Positions 39,347 to 49,336 of a stretch of 64,000 nucleotides of DNA are shown one piece after another. The translations under genes were made by a program, and so were the position numbers. Every line of letters begins with the position of its first letter. Within the stretch, counting starts at the first letter, position 1. The stretch is from Saprospiraceae bacterium (GTDB taxonomy: Bacteria > Bacteroidota > Bacteroidia > Chitinophagales > Saprospiraceae), in assembly GCA_022448945.1 (NCBI GenBank), contig JAKVCV010000011.1, positions 425,492-489,491 of the forward strand, written 5' to 3'. The notes beneath the pieces were generated by a model, which was not told the DNA's origin, ran no database searches, and saw only the letters and a program-made list of their open reading frames with translations.

Positions 39347-41215
39347 ATGCAGGATTTGTATCAAGATAGGCAGAAGGTATTACAAGTCGCTTTTGTTATA
39401 GGTGGCTTAATGCTTCTTTTCCAATGTTTTCAGATTCAGGTTTTGGATAAATCTTATCAGCTACAACATAGTTACAGAGAGGCTTTAACACTTTATCCTT
39501 CAAGGGGAGCAATTAAGGATAGGAATGGTGAACTTTTGGTTCATAACTTGGCAATGTATGATTTATTGGTAACCTATAATAAAGTTAAAAAATCAGATAT
39601 AGATACTCTTGCATTTTGTAAGCTCTTGGGAATTAATGATAGTGTTTTTTTTGCACATATGAATAAAGATTTTAACGATAAATATTATTCTAAGCGTAAA
39701 CCTTATGATTTTTTAACTCAAATTCCAGGAGATAAATTTGCATCAATTGAAGAACGATTATTTCAGTTTCCAGGGTTTGAAAGCAGAAGAAAAAGTGTGA
39801 GAGGGTATCCAGCTCAAGTAGGCGCTCATATTTTTGGTTACATCAGTGAAGTGAACTCAACGCAGATTAAAAACTCTAAAGGGCTTTATCAGCGAGGTGA
39901 CTATAGTGGGACCACTGGGTTGGAGTTGTCTTATGAAGAGCAATTGAGAGGGGTTAGGGGTGTTGAACATGTGCTTAAAGACAAATGGGGTAAAAGGAAA
40001 GGAAAATATAAAGAAGGTAAACTTGATGTTGCAGCAAAATCCGGCCTTGATCTAATCACTTCAATCGATTTGAAACTACAGGAATATGGGGAAAAATTAA
40101 TGAAGAACAAAATTGGTGCTATTGTAGCTATTGAGCCATCTTCTGGAGAGATATTGGCTATGATTAGCTCACCGGCTTATAAACCTTCTGTTTTAGCAGT
40201 CAATAGAGACAGGAAAAATGCGTACAATAAACTCCAACAAGATTCACTGATACCACTATTCAACCGAGCTTTAATGGCACAGTATCCTCCTGGGTCTATA
40301 TTTAAACCAGTTTTGTCGGCTATCGGTTTACAAGAAAAAATACTTACTCCGAACCGTTCAATGAATTGCGTAGGAGGTTTTATATATGGTTCTCTTAAGA
40401 TTGGTTGTCATAGTCATGGGCCAGTAAATACAGTTAGTGCTGCAATCCAATATTCTTGTAACAAATATTATTGCCAGACTTTTAAGGAATTGATAAATGT
40501 ATATGGATTTTATTACCCTGAAAAAGGCATGGATTTCTTGTCAAAACATTTATATGATTGGGGTTTAGGGCGTAAATTGGGTGTAGATGTACCTAATGAA
40601 GCATCGGGTCATGTTCCTAATACTGCTTATTACAATAGGAAACATGGGAAAGGAGTGTGGAAGTTTTCTCATGCTGTGTCTGTTGGAATTGGGCAAGGAG
40701 AACTGTTGATAACTCCCTTGCAGATGGCGAATATGGCAGCAATCATTGCGAATAGAGGGTTTTATTATATCCCACATTTTGCTAAGAAGTTTGGAACAGA
40801 TTCTACAACTATTTTGGATAAATATAAAGTTAGGCATTATACTAAAATACATCCTAGAAATTTTGAGGCTGTGGTTCAGGGGATGAAAGATGTAGTTTTA
40901 GCTGGAACCGCGCAAAGGTCAAAAATACCTGGGATTGTTCTTTGTGGAAAAACTGGAACTGTTGAAAATAATAAAGGAGAGGATCATTCTACTTTCATTG
41001 GTTTTGCACCAATGGATAAACCTAAAATAGCTATAGCAGTATATGTTGAAAACGGCGGGTTTGGTGCTGCTTATGCAGCACCTATTTCAAGTTTAATGAT
41101 AGAACTGTATTTGAAAGGGAATATAGATAGTATAACCAGAAAAGAACTTGAAGAATATATTTTAAAGGCCAACTTAATAGACAAGGCTAACGAGAATTAT
41201 TCTTTAGTCCACTAA
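39347..41215 (+). CDS. mrdA: Penicillin-binding protein 2
   Basis: The product is 622 residues. One N-terminal span (about 14-32), then a dimerisation domain with YPSRGAIKDRNGELL, then the transpeptidase domain. The active-site motifs are the SxxK in PPGSIFKPVLSA, the SxN in QYSCNKYY and the KTG in LCGKTGTVEN. It cross-links peptidoglycan during elongation. It lies 55 bases after mreD and 71 before rodA. Confidence 0.97.
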   Translation: MQDLYQDRQKVLQVAFVIGGLMLLFQCFQIQVLDKSYQLQHSYREALTLYPSRGAIKDRNGELLVHNLAMYDLLVTYNKVKKSDIDTLAFCKLLGINDSVFFAHMNKDFNDKYYSKRKPYDFLTQIPGDKFASIEERLFQFPGFESRRKSVRGYPAQVGAHIFGYISEVNSTQIKNSKGLYQRGDYSGTTGLELSYEEQLRGVRGVEHVLKDKWGKRKGKYKEGKLDVAAKSGLDLITSIDLKLQEYGEKLMKNKIGAIVAIEPSSGEILAMISSPAYKPSVLAVNRDRKNAYNKLQQDSLIPLFNRALMAQYPPGSIFKPVLSAIGLQEKILTPNRSMNCVGGFIYGSLKIGCHSHGPVNTVSAAIQYSCNKYYCQTFKELINVYGFYYPEKGMDFLSKHLYDWGLGRKLGVDVPNEASGHVPNTAYYNRKHGKGVWKFSHAVSVGIGQGELLITPLQMANMAAIIANRGFYYIPHFAKKFGTDSTTILDKYKVRHYTKIHPRNFEAVVQGMKDVVLAGTAQRSKIPGIVLCGKTGTVENNKGEDHSTFIGFAPMDKPKIAIAVYVENGGFGAAYAAPISSLMIELYLKGNIDSITRKELEEYILKANLIDKANENYSLVH

Positions 41216-41286
41216 TATGGGTATTCTTTTTATATCTATATACGAACTTAATTAATTATATGTAATAAAACTTTAGATGTTTTACC

Positions 41287-42702
41287 ATGAGGCAAAGTAG
41301 AGAATCAGACATTGGAGGCTATGATTGGACAACTATTATATTATGGGCGTCTTTGGTTTTTGCTGGGTGGTCAATGATATTTGCTGCTGGCTATTTAGAT
41401 GATGGGTCTTTTGTAAGTTTTTATGACCTTAACAAAACATATGGCAGGCAGATGCTTTGGATAGTCATTGGAGTAGTAATTGTAGGGATAATTCAACTCA
41501 TTGAAAGTAATCTTTATAGGGCTTTTGCACCCTTATTTTATATTTTTGCAGCCTTCTTATTAATAGCAGTGCTTTTTACCAAACCTGTTAATGGTGCAAC
41601 TTCATGGTTTGATCTAGGCGGTTTTAGGTTTCAGCCTTCTGAATTCGCAAAGGTTGCTACATGTATAATGTTGGCTACATTTCTGAGTTTGCCAAATTCT
41701 AGGATGCAGGAATTAAAAGTTAAAATGATAGCAATGGGGATTATCTTATGTCCTTTACTTTTGGTATTACTTCAAGGAGATGTTGGATCTGCACTCGTTT
41801 ATTTTGCTTTTACAATTATGCTTTTTAGGGCTGGGATGGATGCTTATATTTATGTTTTAGGTCTAATAGTAGTAGCACTATCGATTGCGGCATTATTGTT
41901 TGATGAAATTTGGTGGCTTATTAATTTTATATTGTTTATAGCCAACTTTTTTTTTGTTAAATTCATGAAAAAAAACAATATATGGGTTTCTTGTATTGTC
42001 TTGCATGGATTAATAACATATTTATTTTTTCGAGAGGATAGTTATGTATTTTTAACCGTAATTACTGGACTGGTTTTTTTAACTTTAGCTACGCTAAACT
42101 TCATTGAAAAAAATTGGGAAAGTAGTGTTTTCACTATGTTTTTTTCTGGGTTAGCTGTTTTTTTTGTTACCTCTGTCAATTATATAGTCAACAATTTAAT
42201 TGGGGCACATCGTCAAGAGCGCATTTGGGTTTGGTTGCGCCCTGAAAAGTGTCATCCGTTAGGACCTTTATATAATGTAGAGCAATCCAAATATGCAATT
42301 GGTTCAGGAGGATGGACTGGCAAAGGTTTTTTGCAGGGTGAACGAACTAAGTTAGATTATGTTCCTGAACAATCTACTGATTTTATTTTCTGCACCATCG
42401 GAGAAGAGTGGGGTTTCTTTGGGTCTTTTATTATCATAGGAATCTTTTTTGCACTTATTTTACGGGTTTTGTTCATTGCGCAACGCCAGCGCTCATTATT
42501 TGTCAAGTTTTATGCATTAGGAGTCGCCTGCATTCTCTTTTTTCATGTTTTTATTAATATTGGTATGACTACGGGTTTAGTTCCAGTCATTGGGATACCA
42601 TTACCATTTATTAGCTACGGGGGCTCTTCCTTTATTTCTTTTTCGATTTTATTGGGTATGCTTATCAAATTTGATAGTGATAGATTATATGTTTTTAGGT
42701 AA
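41287..42702 (+). CDS. rodA: Peptidoglycan glycosyltransferase RodA
   Basis: The product is 471 residues with about ten membrane segments. SEDS signatures are FQPSEFAKVA, the extracellular loop with GGWTGKGFLQGERTKLDYVPEQSTDFIF (discontinuous core) and the terminal GIPLPFISYGGSS. It is longer than the usual 370-420 residues because of an extra membrane region at about 195-290, common in Bacteroidota RodA. It polymerises glycan strands with PBP2. Confidence 0.96.
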   Translation: MRQSRESDIGGYDWTTIILWASLVFAGWSMIFAAGYLDDGSFVSFYDLNKTYGRQMLWIVIGVVIVGIIQLIESNLYRAFAPLFYIFAAFLLIAVLFTKPVNGATSWFDLGGFRFQPSEFAKVATCIMLATFLSLPNSRMQELKVKMIAMGIILCPLLLVLLQGDVGSALVYFAFTIMLFRAGMDAYIYVLGLIVVALSIAALLFDEIWWLINFILFIANFFFVKFMKKNNIWVSCIVLHGLITYLFFREDSYVFLTVITGLVFLTLATLNFIEKNWESSVFTMFFSGLAVFFVTSVNYIVNNLIGAHRQERIWVWLRPEKCHPLGPLYNVEQSKYAIGSGGWTGKGFLQGERTKLDYVPEQSTDFIFCTIGEEWGFFGSFIIIGIFFALILRVLFIAQRQRSLFVKFYALGVACILFFHVFINIGMTTGLVPVIGIPLPFISYGGSSFISFSILLGMLIKFDSDRLYVFR

Positions 42703-42943
42703 ATTTTTTTTCTTTACTTTTAGTTGGTTTTTTCACTTTATCTTAGAAAATAATGTAGATATTTATTTTTAAAGTAAAAATATCATCAATTATGGAACTT
42801 ATAAAGACAAACATAAGTTAGGAAATTAACTGCTTTTTTAAAATTATTGTTGCTGCAATTTAAAACAAGTCAATAGAGTCAATCAATTTGACGTTAAAAT
42901 ATAGATATCTATCCGAGTATTTTTTTAACCTAAAAAAAAAACC

Positions 42944-43417
42944 ATGAGTTGGAGAAGATTAAATGGCAGTAGGATTTTACTTCCAATTAAAGATGCTGTA
43001 GAGAAAACAATTCAGAATGAATTGAAAGAAGGCTACAAACTTAAAATTTGTATTGGCACAGACTCTCAAGTTAGAGGGGGAAATATTGGTTTTGCAACGG
43101 TAATCGTATTTCTTAGGGAAGGTAAAGGTGGTTTTATGTATATAAAAAGTGAGGTTGTTAGTCAAAAAATGGCCATTCGTGAACGAATGATCCAGGAAGT
43201 CAGTAGATCAGTCTCTCTTGCTTATGAATTATCTGATCTCTGGGATAAATATACTGATGTTGAACTAGAGATACATGCTGATATTAATACTGATGCAAGT
43301 TTTAAATCTAATGTCGCCTTAAAAGAAGCGATGGGTTACATTAAGGGTATGGGGTATGAATTTAAGGCAAAACCTAATGCTTTTGCAAGTTCTAGCTGTG
43401 CCGATAAGGTTTGTTAA
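42944..43417 (+). CDS. YkuK/DUF458 family RNase H-like protein
   Basis: The product is 157 residues, all one domain. CIGTDSQVRGGNIGFATVIVFL is the RNase H-like first strand with an Asp, and EIHADINTDASFKSN and the terminal KPNAFASSSCADKVC match the YkuK family. A ribonuclease-H-like fold is known for the family; activity is unproven. The gene converges with the EExxH protein gene 43 bases on and is 241 bases after rodA, which has no visible terminator. Confidence 0.8.
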   Translation: MSWRRLNGSRILLPIKDAVEKTIQNELKEGYKLKICIGTDSQVRGGNIGFATVIVFLREGKGGFMYIKSEVVSQKMAIRERMIQEVSRSVSLAYELSDLWDKYTDVELEIHADINTDASFKSNVALKEAMGYIKGMGYEFKAKPNAFASSSCADKVC

Positions 43418-43460
43418 GCCTTTTTTACAAATGTGACATCGAAGTGCTTTTATGAATCTT

Positions 43461-44381
43461 TTATAATCCTTTAATACTTGGGCAAGTAGCTGCAATAGGT
43501 TCGTATATATTATTTAGAGCATCAGGTTTATGATGGAAATATCCCGTTGAGTATATTGAATTTGGTATTCTCTTTCTCCAGTGTTTAACATAATACTGTT
43601 GATAAACTGCAAAGGTAGATAAATCAATAAAGTAACTGCTTAAGTGACCTAGTTTTTGATTGGTTTTGCATTTAAAACATTTAAGCCGTTCAAGATATTT
43701 ATTGATAACTTTACGTCCCTTTCCCCCTGTATTATAATCATCAGTTTTGTCAATGTCCTCAAGAGTAATTGAACAAGTTTGATGCTGGATAAAATAAGTA
43801 ATTAATTTAGCTTCACTTTCTATAAATGCATGCTTTCTGCCAAATTTTTTCCAGTTTCTGAGGCCTTTTTTTCTCTCTTTAGAGTAATCTTTACCTTCCT
43901 TTATAGCCTTTTTTTCTCTTTCTGCTCTAAATTTACCATGGGTATAATTATAATACAAAGCCTGATAGGCGTGAACAAATTCTTCTATGATGGTTGCATC
44001 AAAAAAATATTTATCCATTTTTGATACTTCAAATTGAACAGCACCACTTTTAGACGAATATGAACCATAGGCGGATTCTAATTCATTATTGCTTATAGAA
44101 TAGGGATATTCTGATTGTTCAAGATGCTTTAGGATTTGATTGAATAAGCTTGATTCTTCACGTAATTCATTTACTCTACGTTGGATAACTTCTGTGTCTT
44201 TACCCCAATGTAATCCAGTTTCTTTAGTTTTATTTTTGAAAATGGATTTAATTAAAAGACTAGAATGGCACTTATAAGTACAATTATAATCTTTATTCAT
44301 TTTTATATTGATAGAGGTATTTTGGGGAAGATTAATCAAAAGTAAACCCCAAAATCCTGCATAAAAAAATATGTTGCTCAT
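43461..44381 (-). CDS. Uncharacterised protein with an EExxH...ExE metal-site-like motif
   Basis: The product is 306 residues. The first 20 are hydrophobic and may be a signal peptide. The centre reads ATII-E133-E134-F-V-H137-A-Y-Q and, 50 residues later, F-I-E188-S-E190-A-K. This resembles the zincin order HExxH...E, but the first His is Glu. An insert rich in Lys/Glu (about 148-180) separates the two motifs, and four Cys lie in the C-terminal half (two in LKCFKCK). I do not recognise a named family. A metallopeptidase-like or remodelled site is inference. It follows rho on the same strand, after a terminator. Confidence 0.6.
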   Translation of the reverse strand: MSNIFFYAGFWGLLLINLPQNTSINIKMNKDYNCTYKCHSSLLIKSIFKNKTKETGLHWGKDTEVIQRRVNELREESSLFNQILKHLEQSEYPYSISNNELESAYGSYSSKSGAVQFEVSKMDKYFFDATIIEEFVHAYQALYYNYTHGKFRAEREKKAIKEGKDYSKERKKGLRNWKKFGRKHAFIESEAKLITYFIQHQTCSITLEDIDKTDDYNTGGKGRKVINKYLERLKCFKCKTNQKLGHLSSYFIDLSTFAVYQQYYVKHWRKRIPNSIYSTGYFHHKPDALNNIYEPIAATCPSIKGL

Positions 44382-44467
44382 TATTGGTGAAAGAAGAGAA
44401 AAGTAATTAAATGGTATTTTGTTTTTGTAAGAGCAAATCTGATACCAAAAGTTAAAATTTTAACAAT

Positions 44468-44509
44468 AAAAAAAGCCCATTCAAAAAATAATTGAATGGG
44501 CTTTTTTTT
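44468..44509. terminator. Bidirectional terminator after rho
   Basis: AGCCCATTCAA (44474-44484) pairs perfectly with TTGAATGGGCT (44492-44502); the loop is AAAATAA. Flanking A and T runs allow use on both strands. It starts about 20 bases past the rho stop codon. Confidence 0.88.
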
Positions 44510-44527
44510 ATGCTTATTTGTATTGAA

Positions 44528-46147
44528 CTATCGTGTCATGGACAATAAAAATTCATCGTTACTATCAGTTCCCTTCATGTGGTTTAACAAGAAATCCATT
44601 GCTTCTTCTGGTTTCATGTCTGCTAAATGACGCCTTAAGATAATCATTTTATTTATTACATCTGGATGATGTAAAAGATCATCACGTCTTGTACTTGATT
44701 TTACTAAATCAATAGCAGGATAAACACGTCTGTTTGACAATTTTCTGTCCAATTGAAGCTCTAAGTTACCTGTACCTTTAAACTCTTCAAAGATTACTTC
44801 ATCCATTTTAGAACCTGTATCAATAAGGGCCGTAGCTAATATTGTTAATGAGCCTCCATCTTCTATATTTCTAGCAGCTCCAAAGAATTTTTTAGGCTTA
44901 AGTAAAGCACTGGCTTCAACACCGCCAGACAAAACTTTTCCACTTGAAGGAGATACTGTATTGTGTGCCCTTGCAAGCCTTGTGATAGAGTCTAATAATA
45001 TAACTACATCATGACCACATTCCACCATCCGTTTAGATTTTTCCAACACTATATTAGCAACCCGCACATGATTTTCGGGGTGAGCATCAAATGTTGAACC
45101 TATCACTTCTGCTTTTACGCTACGTTGCATATCTGTGACCTCTTCAGGGCGTTCATCAACCAATAAAATAATTAGGTAACATTCTGGGTGATTTTCAGCA
45201 ATTGAATTGGCAACATCTTTTAATAAAAAGGTTTTACCTGTTTTAGGCTGTGCAACAATAAGTCCCCGCTGTCCTTTACCTATAGGAGTAAATAAATCCA
45301 TTACTCGAGTAGAGTATAACTTAGGCTTGCTTTTTTGAACAATATTTAGCTTTTCTTCAGGGAATAAAGGAATCAGGTGGTCAAAGTGTACTCTATCACG
45401 GATTTCATTTGGACTCCAACCATTAATTTTTTCTACTTTTAGCAGGGCAAAATACTTTTCTCCTTCTTTAGGAGGTCGAATAGCACCTTCTATTGAATCT
45501 CCAGTTTTAAGGCCAAATAATTTGATTTGTGATGGGGATACATATATGTCATCAGGAGAAGTAAGGTAATTGTAATCTGAAGATCTTAAAAAACCATATC
45601 CTTCAGACATCATTTCCAAAACTCCATCACCTGAAACTATACCATCAAGGTCAATATTGAATTTTGGTTTATTGTGACGCTCTTTATTGTTATTCTTTTT
45701 TTGATGGTTGTCTTTGTGATTAGAATTAATGTTGTCTTTTGGGGTATCTTCTTTATTTTCTTTAACTGGATTGTTGTCCGAGTTGTTATTCTTTTCAGCT
45801 ATTTGAGTATTTTTTTTATTTATTATTTTCGTCCTTCTTCGGGATTGGTTTGGTTTCTTTTCTATAGGTTTTTTGGTTAAATTATCATTTGTGTCAGCAC
45901 CTGAGTTAACCACATTAGCAACTGCTTTTTTTACGGTTACAGGAGTTTCAACAACATTTATTGAGGACTCCTCTTTTTGAACAATTAATTCCTCTTTGGT
46001 TGACTCACCTTTTACAGCTTGATAGTCAAGAATTTTATATATTAACTCTTTTTTGGTTAGTCTCTTGTAACCATTCATTTCTAGCTTTTCAGCAATTTCT
46101 CTAAGCTCGGGAACGAGCATTTGATTGAGTTGGAGTATGTCGTACAT
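44528..46147 (-). CDS. rho: Transcription termination factor Rho with Asn/Lys-rich insertion
   Basis: The product is 539 residues, about 120 longer than E. coli Rho. An N-terminal helical domain (1-45) is followed by a low-complexity region (about 48-162) rich in Asn, Lys, Glu and Asp. The RNA-binding cold-shock domain follows (EGYGFLRS near 182), then the ATPase core with Walker A AQPKTGKT (299-306) and [15 protein letters not shown]. It is a hexameric RNA translocase that ends transcripts. Similar insertions are present in Bacteroidota Rho; in Bacteroides thetaiotaomicron one has been shown to drive phase separation. Confidence 0.97.
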   Translation of the reverse strand: MYDILQLNQMLVPELREIAEKLEMNGYKRLTKKELIYKILDYQAVKGESTKEELIVQKEESSINVVETPVTVKKAVANVVNSGADTNDNLTKKPIEKKPNQSRRRTKIINKKNTQIAEKNNNSDNNPVKENKEDTPKDNINSNHKDNHQKKNNNKERHNKPKFNIDLDGIVSGDGVLEMMSEGYGFLRSSDYNYLTSPDDIYVSPSQIKLFGLKTGDSIEGAIRPPKEGEKYFALLKVEKINGWSPNEIRDRVHFDHLIPLFPEEKLNIVQKSKPKLYSTRVMDLFTPIGKGQRGLIVAQPKTGKTFLLKDVANSIAENHPECYLIILLVDERPEEVTDMQRSVKAEVIGSTFDAHPENHVRVANIVLEKSKRMVECGHDVVILLDSITRLARAHNTVSPSSGKVLSGGVEASALLKPKKFFGAARNIEDGGSLTILATALIDTGSKMDEVIFEEFKGTGNLELQLDRKLSNRRVYPAIDLVKSSTRRDDLLHHPDVINKMIILRRHLADMKPEEAMDFLLNHMKGTDSNDEFLLSMTR

Positions 46148-46600
46148 ACAGTGGAAGGTTATTTGTGTATAATGAATTAAATAATGTTATTGTAATTTTT
46201 TTATGTTAACCCTATGAGTCTTATATTCCAGATAGTTGCAGATTTTCTAATGCCCTTTTATATTTATTTGTAAAATCAAAGGGGTAAAAAAATTTTGAAT
46301 TTTCAGATTAATTAGATCTAATCTTATAATGATAATATTGGAAGATTTTTTGACTTGTTTGCTTATGAAGGGGTTGTGTTTTGTTTACTTCGTAATGCAA
46401 AAATACATTTTAATTTTTGAAAACAAATAAATATCTACAAAAATAAACCAACAAAGGCAGAAATAATACCATTTTACAAGATTTGTTTCCGATTTTTATA
46501 CAAAAAACGATTAACTTGGGACCGGAAAATACAAATGTTATATTTATTTGCCCAATTCAATAATAATTTAACTTTACTTATCAACAACCTTTATTTTAAA
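46148..46600. other. Divergent spacer between rho and serS
   Basis: The 453 bases hold no gene I can support. It contains a consensus minus-strand promoter for rho near 46400, which would give rho a leader of about 240 bases, long enough for autogenous control. No consensus promoter for serS is clear, although TATTTATTTG near 46540 is close. Confidence 0.5.
46398..46427 (-). promoter_or_regulatory. Promoter of rho
   Basis: On the minus strand TTTG (plus bases 46424-46427), an 18-base spacer, and TATTTTTG (46405 down to 46398) match the Bacteroidota consensus. The start would be near 46391. Confidence 0.6.
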
Positions 46601-47872
46601 ATGTTAACAGTAAAATATATAAAAGACAATAAAGATAGAATTATTAAAAGTCTGGGGAAAAGGAATTTTTCTGACTTTGATATTTTAGATCAAATAATTC
46701 AAAATGATGAAAGGAGAAAAACCCTTCAAAAAGAATTAGACACTCATTTGGCTGAAGCAAATCTTATTGCTTCAGAAATTAAAATGTTATACAAAACAGG
46801 AAAAGGTGCGGAAGCGGTAGAAAAAAAAGAAAGGGGGAGTGAATTAAAAAGTATTAATGCTGCATTCAAACAGGAATTGTCAGAGGTTAAAGTTAAGTTG
46901 CAAGAATTGTTACTACAAGTGCCTAATTGTGCTAATGATATTGTGCCTCCCGGGAAATCTGATGCAGATAATATTGTCCATAAATCCTGGTCAGGTTCTT
47001 TGCCTCAATTGCGAGAAAAATTACCACATTGGGAATTGGCAAAAAAATTCAATTTAATTGATTTTGAATTAGGAGCAAAAATTACCGGCGCTGGTTTTCC
47101 TGTATATATAGGCCAAGGCGCAAGGTTGCAGCGGGCATTGGTGAGCTTCTTTTTGGATCAAGCAGCAGAGGCAGGCTACAAAGAGTATCAGGTGCCACAT
47201 GTAGTCAATGAATCCAGCGCAATGGGGACTGGTCAATTGCCCGACAAAGAGGGGCAGATGTATTATATTCCTAAGGATGATCTTTATTTAATTCCCACTG
47301 CTGAGGTGCCACTTACAAATGTTTTCCGTGATGTTATTATAAAAGAAAAAGATTTTCCTATAAAAATGACTGGCTATACTCCGTGTTTTCGTCGAGAAGC
47401 GGGGTCTTATGGTGCTCATGTTAGAGGATTAAATAGATTGCATCAATTTGAAAAGGTAGAAATTGTACAAATTCAACATCCAGAAAAATCGTATTCAACC
47501 CTTCAAGAGATGTGTGATCATGTAGAAGGACTTTTGCAAAAGCTCGACCTACCTTATCAGATCCTTCTATTATGTGGTGGTGATATAGGTTTTACTTCTG
47601 CATTAACTTTTGACTTTGAAACTTATTCCGCGGCTCAGGAACGCTGGCTTGAGGTAAGTTCTGTTTCTAATTTTGAAACTTTTCAATCCAACAGGTTAAA
47701 ATTAAGATATAAAGATTCAAATGGCAAAAATCACCTGGCACATACACTTAATGGTTCTGCCTTAGCTTTACCACGTATTGTAGCAACTATTCTTGAAAAC
47801 AACCAAACAGATGAAGGGATCAAAATCCCGAAAGTGTTGCACCAATATACAGGCTTTGATATGATTAAATAA
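46601..47872 (+). CDS. serS: Seryl-tRNA synthetase
   Basis: The product is 423 residues from MLTVKYIKDNKDRII, the normal start; the frame extends 22 codons upstream without similarity. The N-terminal coiled-coil arm (about 30-105) binds the long arm of tRNA-Ser. Class II motifs are MTGYTPCFRREAGSYG (motif 2) and LNGSALALPRIVATILENNQ (motif 3). It charges tRNA-Ser in the cytoplasm. Confidence 0.97.
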   Translation: MLTVKYIKDNKDRIIKSLGKRNFSDFDILDQIIQNDERRKTLQKELDTHLAEANLIASEIKMLYKTGKGAEAVEKKERGSELKSINAAFKQELSEVKVKLQELLLQVPNCANDIVPPGKSDADNIVHKSWSGSLPQLREKLPHWELAKKFNLIDFELGAKITGAGFPVYIGQGARLQRALVSFFLDQAAEAGYKEYQVPHVVNESSAMGTGQLPDKEGQMYYIPKDDLYLIPTAEVPLTNVFRDVIIKEKDFPIKMTGYTPCFRREAGSYGAHVRGLNRLHQFEKVEIVQIQHPEKSYSTLQEMCDHVEGLLQKLDLPYQILLLCGGDIGFTSALTFDFETYSAAQERWLEVSSVSNFETFQSNRLKLRYKDSNGKNHLAHTLNGSALALPRIVATILENNQTDEGIKIPKVLHQYTGFDMIK

Positions 47873-47924
47873 ATAGAGAGAGTTCCACACCTTTTTTTGA
47901 TTCATATAGATTATTTACTTAGAT

Positions 47925-48965
47925 ATGGTAGAGAATCATGATAAAGTATTTATGCAACGTTGTATACATCTTGCTGAAAAAGCAGGAGGCTTGAACGCAC
48001 CGAACCCGAAGGTAGGTTGTGTTATTGTATATAATGATCAGATAATTGGAGAAGGGTGCCACTTGTTATATGGTGAAGCACATGCAGAAGTTAATGCTAT
48101 AGCTTCTGTTGCTGATAATCAATTGCATCTTCTCTCAAAGTCTACTATGTATGTAACTTTAGAACCCTGTTTTCATTTTGGCAAGACACCTCCTTGTGTG
48201 GACCTTGTAATAAAACATAAAATTCCTCGAGTTGTAATTGCTTGTGTTGATCCAAATTCCAAAGTAGCAGGGAAAAGCATCCAAAAACTGAAAGAAAAAG
48301 GTGTTGAAGTTGTATGCGGTGTATTAGAGAATGAAAGCAGGTGGCTAACACGTAGATTTTTCACTAATATTGAAAAGCATCGTCCTTATATAGTACTGAA
48401 GTTTGCAAAATCCAAAGATGGCTTTATTGGTCGACATAATGAGGAAACTGTAATATCCAATCCAATTAGTAAAAGGCTGGTTCATAAATGGAGAAGTGAG
48501 GAAACCGCAATTTTAGTAGGGACTAATACAGCATTGGTAGATAACCCCCAATTAACTAATCGATTATTTCATGGAAGAAGTCCACTTCGGTTGGTTTTGG
48601 ACAGAACTTTAAGGTTGCCTGAAGATCTTTATTTATTTGATGGCACTCAAGAAACATGGGTTTTTACTGCGAAAAATGAATTTTCTGAGCTTAAAAATAT
48701 TCGTTATGTAAATCTCAATTTTGAAGAAGATCTTATTCAGCATTTATTAAATTATTTATACCAACAAAGGATCCAATCTGTATTGGTTGAAGGTGGACGT
48801 CAACTGCTGCAAAGTTTTATAGATAGTAATCTTTGGGACGAAGCTAGGGTCTTGTGCAGTAATATTTATTTGGAAGATGGCATCCCAGCTCCTGTTTTGC
48901 CTGAAAAGTGTTTAAAATTGGAACAGCAATTTTCTGATAATATTATAAAAACCTATGTTAATTAA
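47925..48965 (+). CDS. ribD: Bifunctional riboflavin deaminase/reductase RibD
   Basis: The product is 346 residues with two domains. The deaminase (1-145) has the zinc site H53-A-E55 and PCFHFGKTPPC. The C-terminal reductase (about 150-346) has RPYIVLKFAKSKDGFIG and VEGGRQLL. It carries out steps two and three of riboflavin synthesis. It follows serS by 52 bases and converges with the HPt gene, with a three-base gap. Confidence 0.95.
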   Translation: MVENHDKVFMQRCIHLAEKAGGLNAPNPKVGCVIVYNDQIIGEGCHLLYGEAHAEVNAIASVADNQLHLLSKSTMYVTLEPCFHFGKTPPCVDLVIKHKIPRVVIACVDPNSKVAGKSIQKLKEKGVEVVCGVLENESRWLTRRFFTNIEKHRPYIVLKFAKSKDGFIGRHNEETVISNPISKRLVHKWRSEETAILVGTNTALVDNPQLTNRLFHGRSPLRLVLDRTLRLPEDLYLFDGTQETWVFTAKNEFSELKNIRYVNLNFEEDLIQHLLNYLYQQRIQSVLVEGGRQLLQSFIDSNLWDEARVLCSNIYLEDGIPAPVLPEKCLKLEQQFSDNIIKTYVN

Positions 48966-48968
48966 AAA

Positions 48969-49307
48969 TTATAAGAGGTTTTCTATATTTGGATATACCT
49001 TTTCAATGTAGGAAATAAACTGTTTAGACCAGTTATGTATTTCGGGGTGTTTGGAATCTTTTTTTATAGTTTGTTCTATGTTGAGAGCAAAATTTTTAAG
49101 TTCTTCTAAACCTAGTAAATGTAAAGTTGCTTTAGATTTGTGAGCCATTTTGCCAATCAAAGCATTGTTGTTATTGTTTAAACCTTCTTTAATTTTTTTT
49201 ATATCTTTTGGCATTTCTTCCAGAAATGTTTTTAGGATGTCATTTATGAATTCTTTATCACCCCCACTAATTTGATTTAGATATGTCAAGTCTAAAGTTA
49301 ATTCCAT
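48969..49307 (-). CDS. HPt phosphotransfer protein
   Basis: The product is 112 residues, a single four-helix HPt domain. The phosphorylatable His is H56 in GKMA-H56-KSKATLHLLG. Such proteins pass phosphate between a hybrid kinase and a response regulator. It lies 29 bases downstream of the sigma-54 response regulator, so the two probably share a phosphorelay. No histidine kinase is nearby. Confidence 0.85.
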   Translation of the reverse strand: MELTLDLTYLNQISGGDKEFINDILKTFLEEMPKDIKKIKEGLNNNNNALIGKMAHKSKATLHLLGLEELKNFALNIEQTIKKDSKHPEIHNWSKQFISYIEKVYPNIENLL

Positions 49308-49336
49308 TTCTGACTTTTATTAATTAAAAAGAAGTA

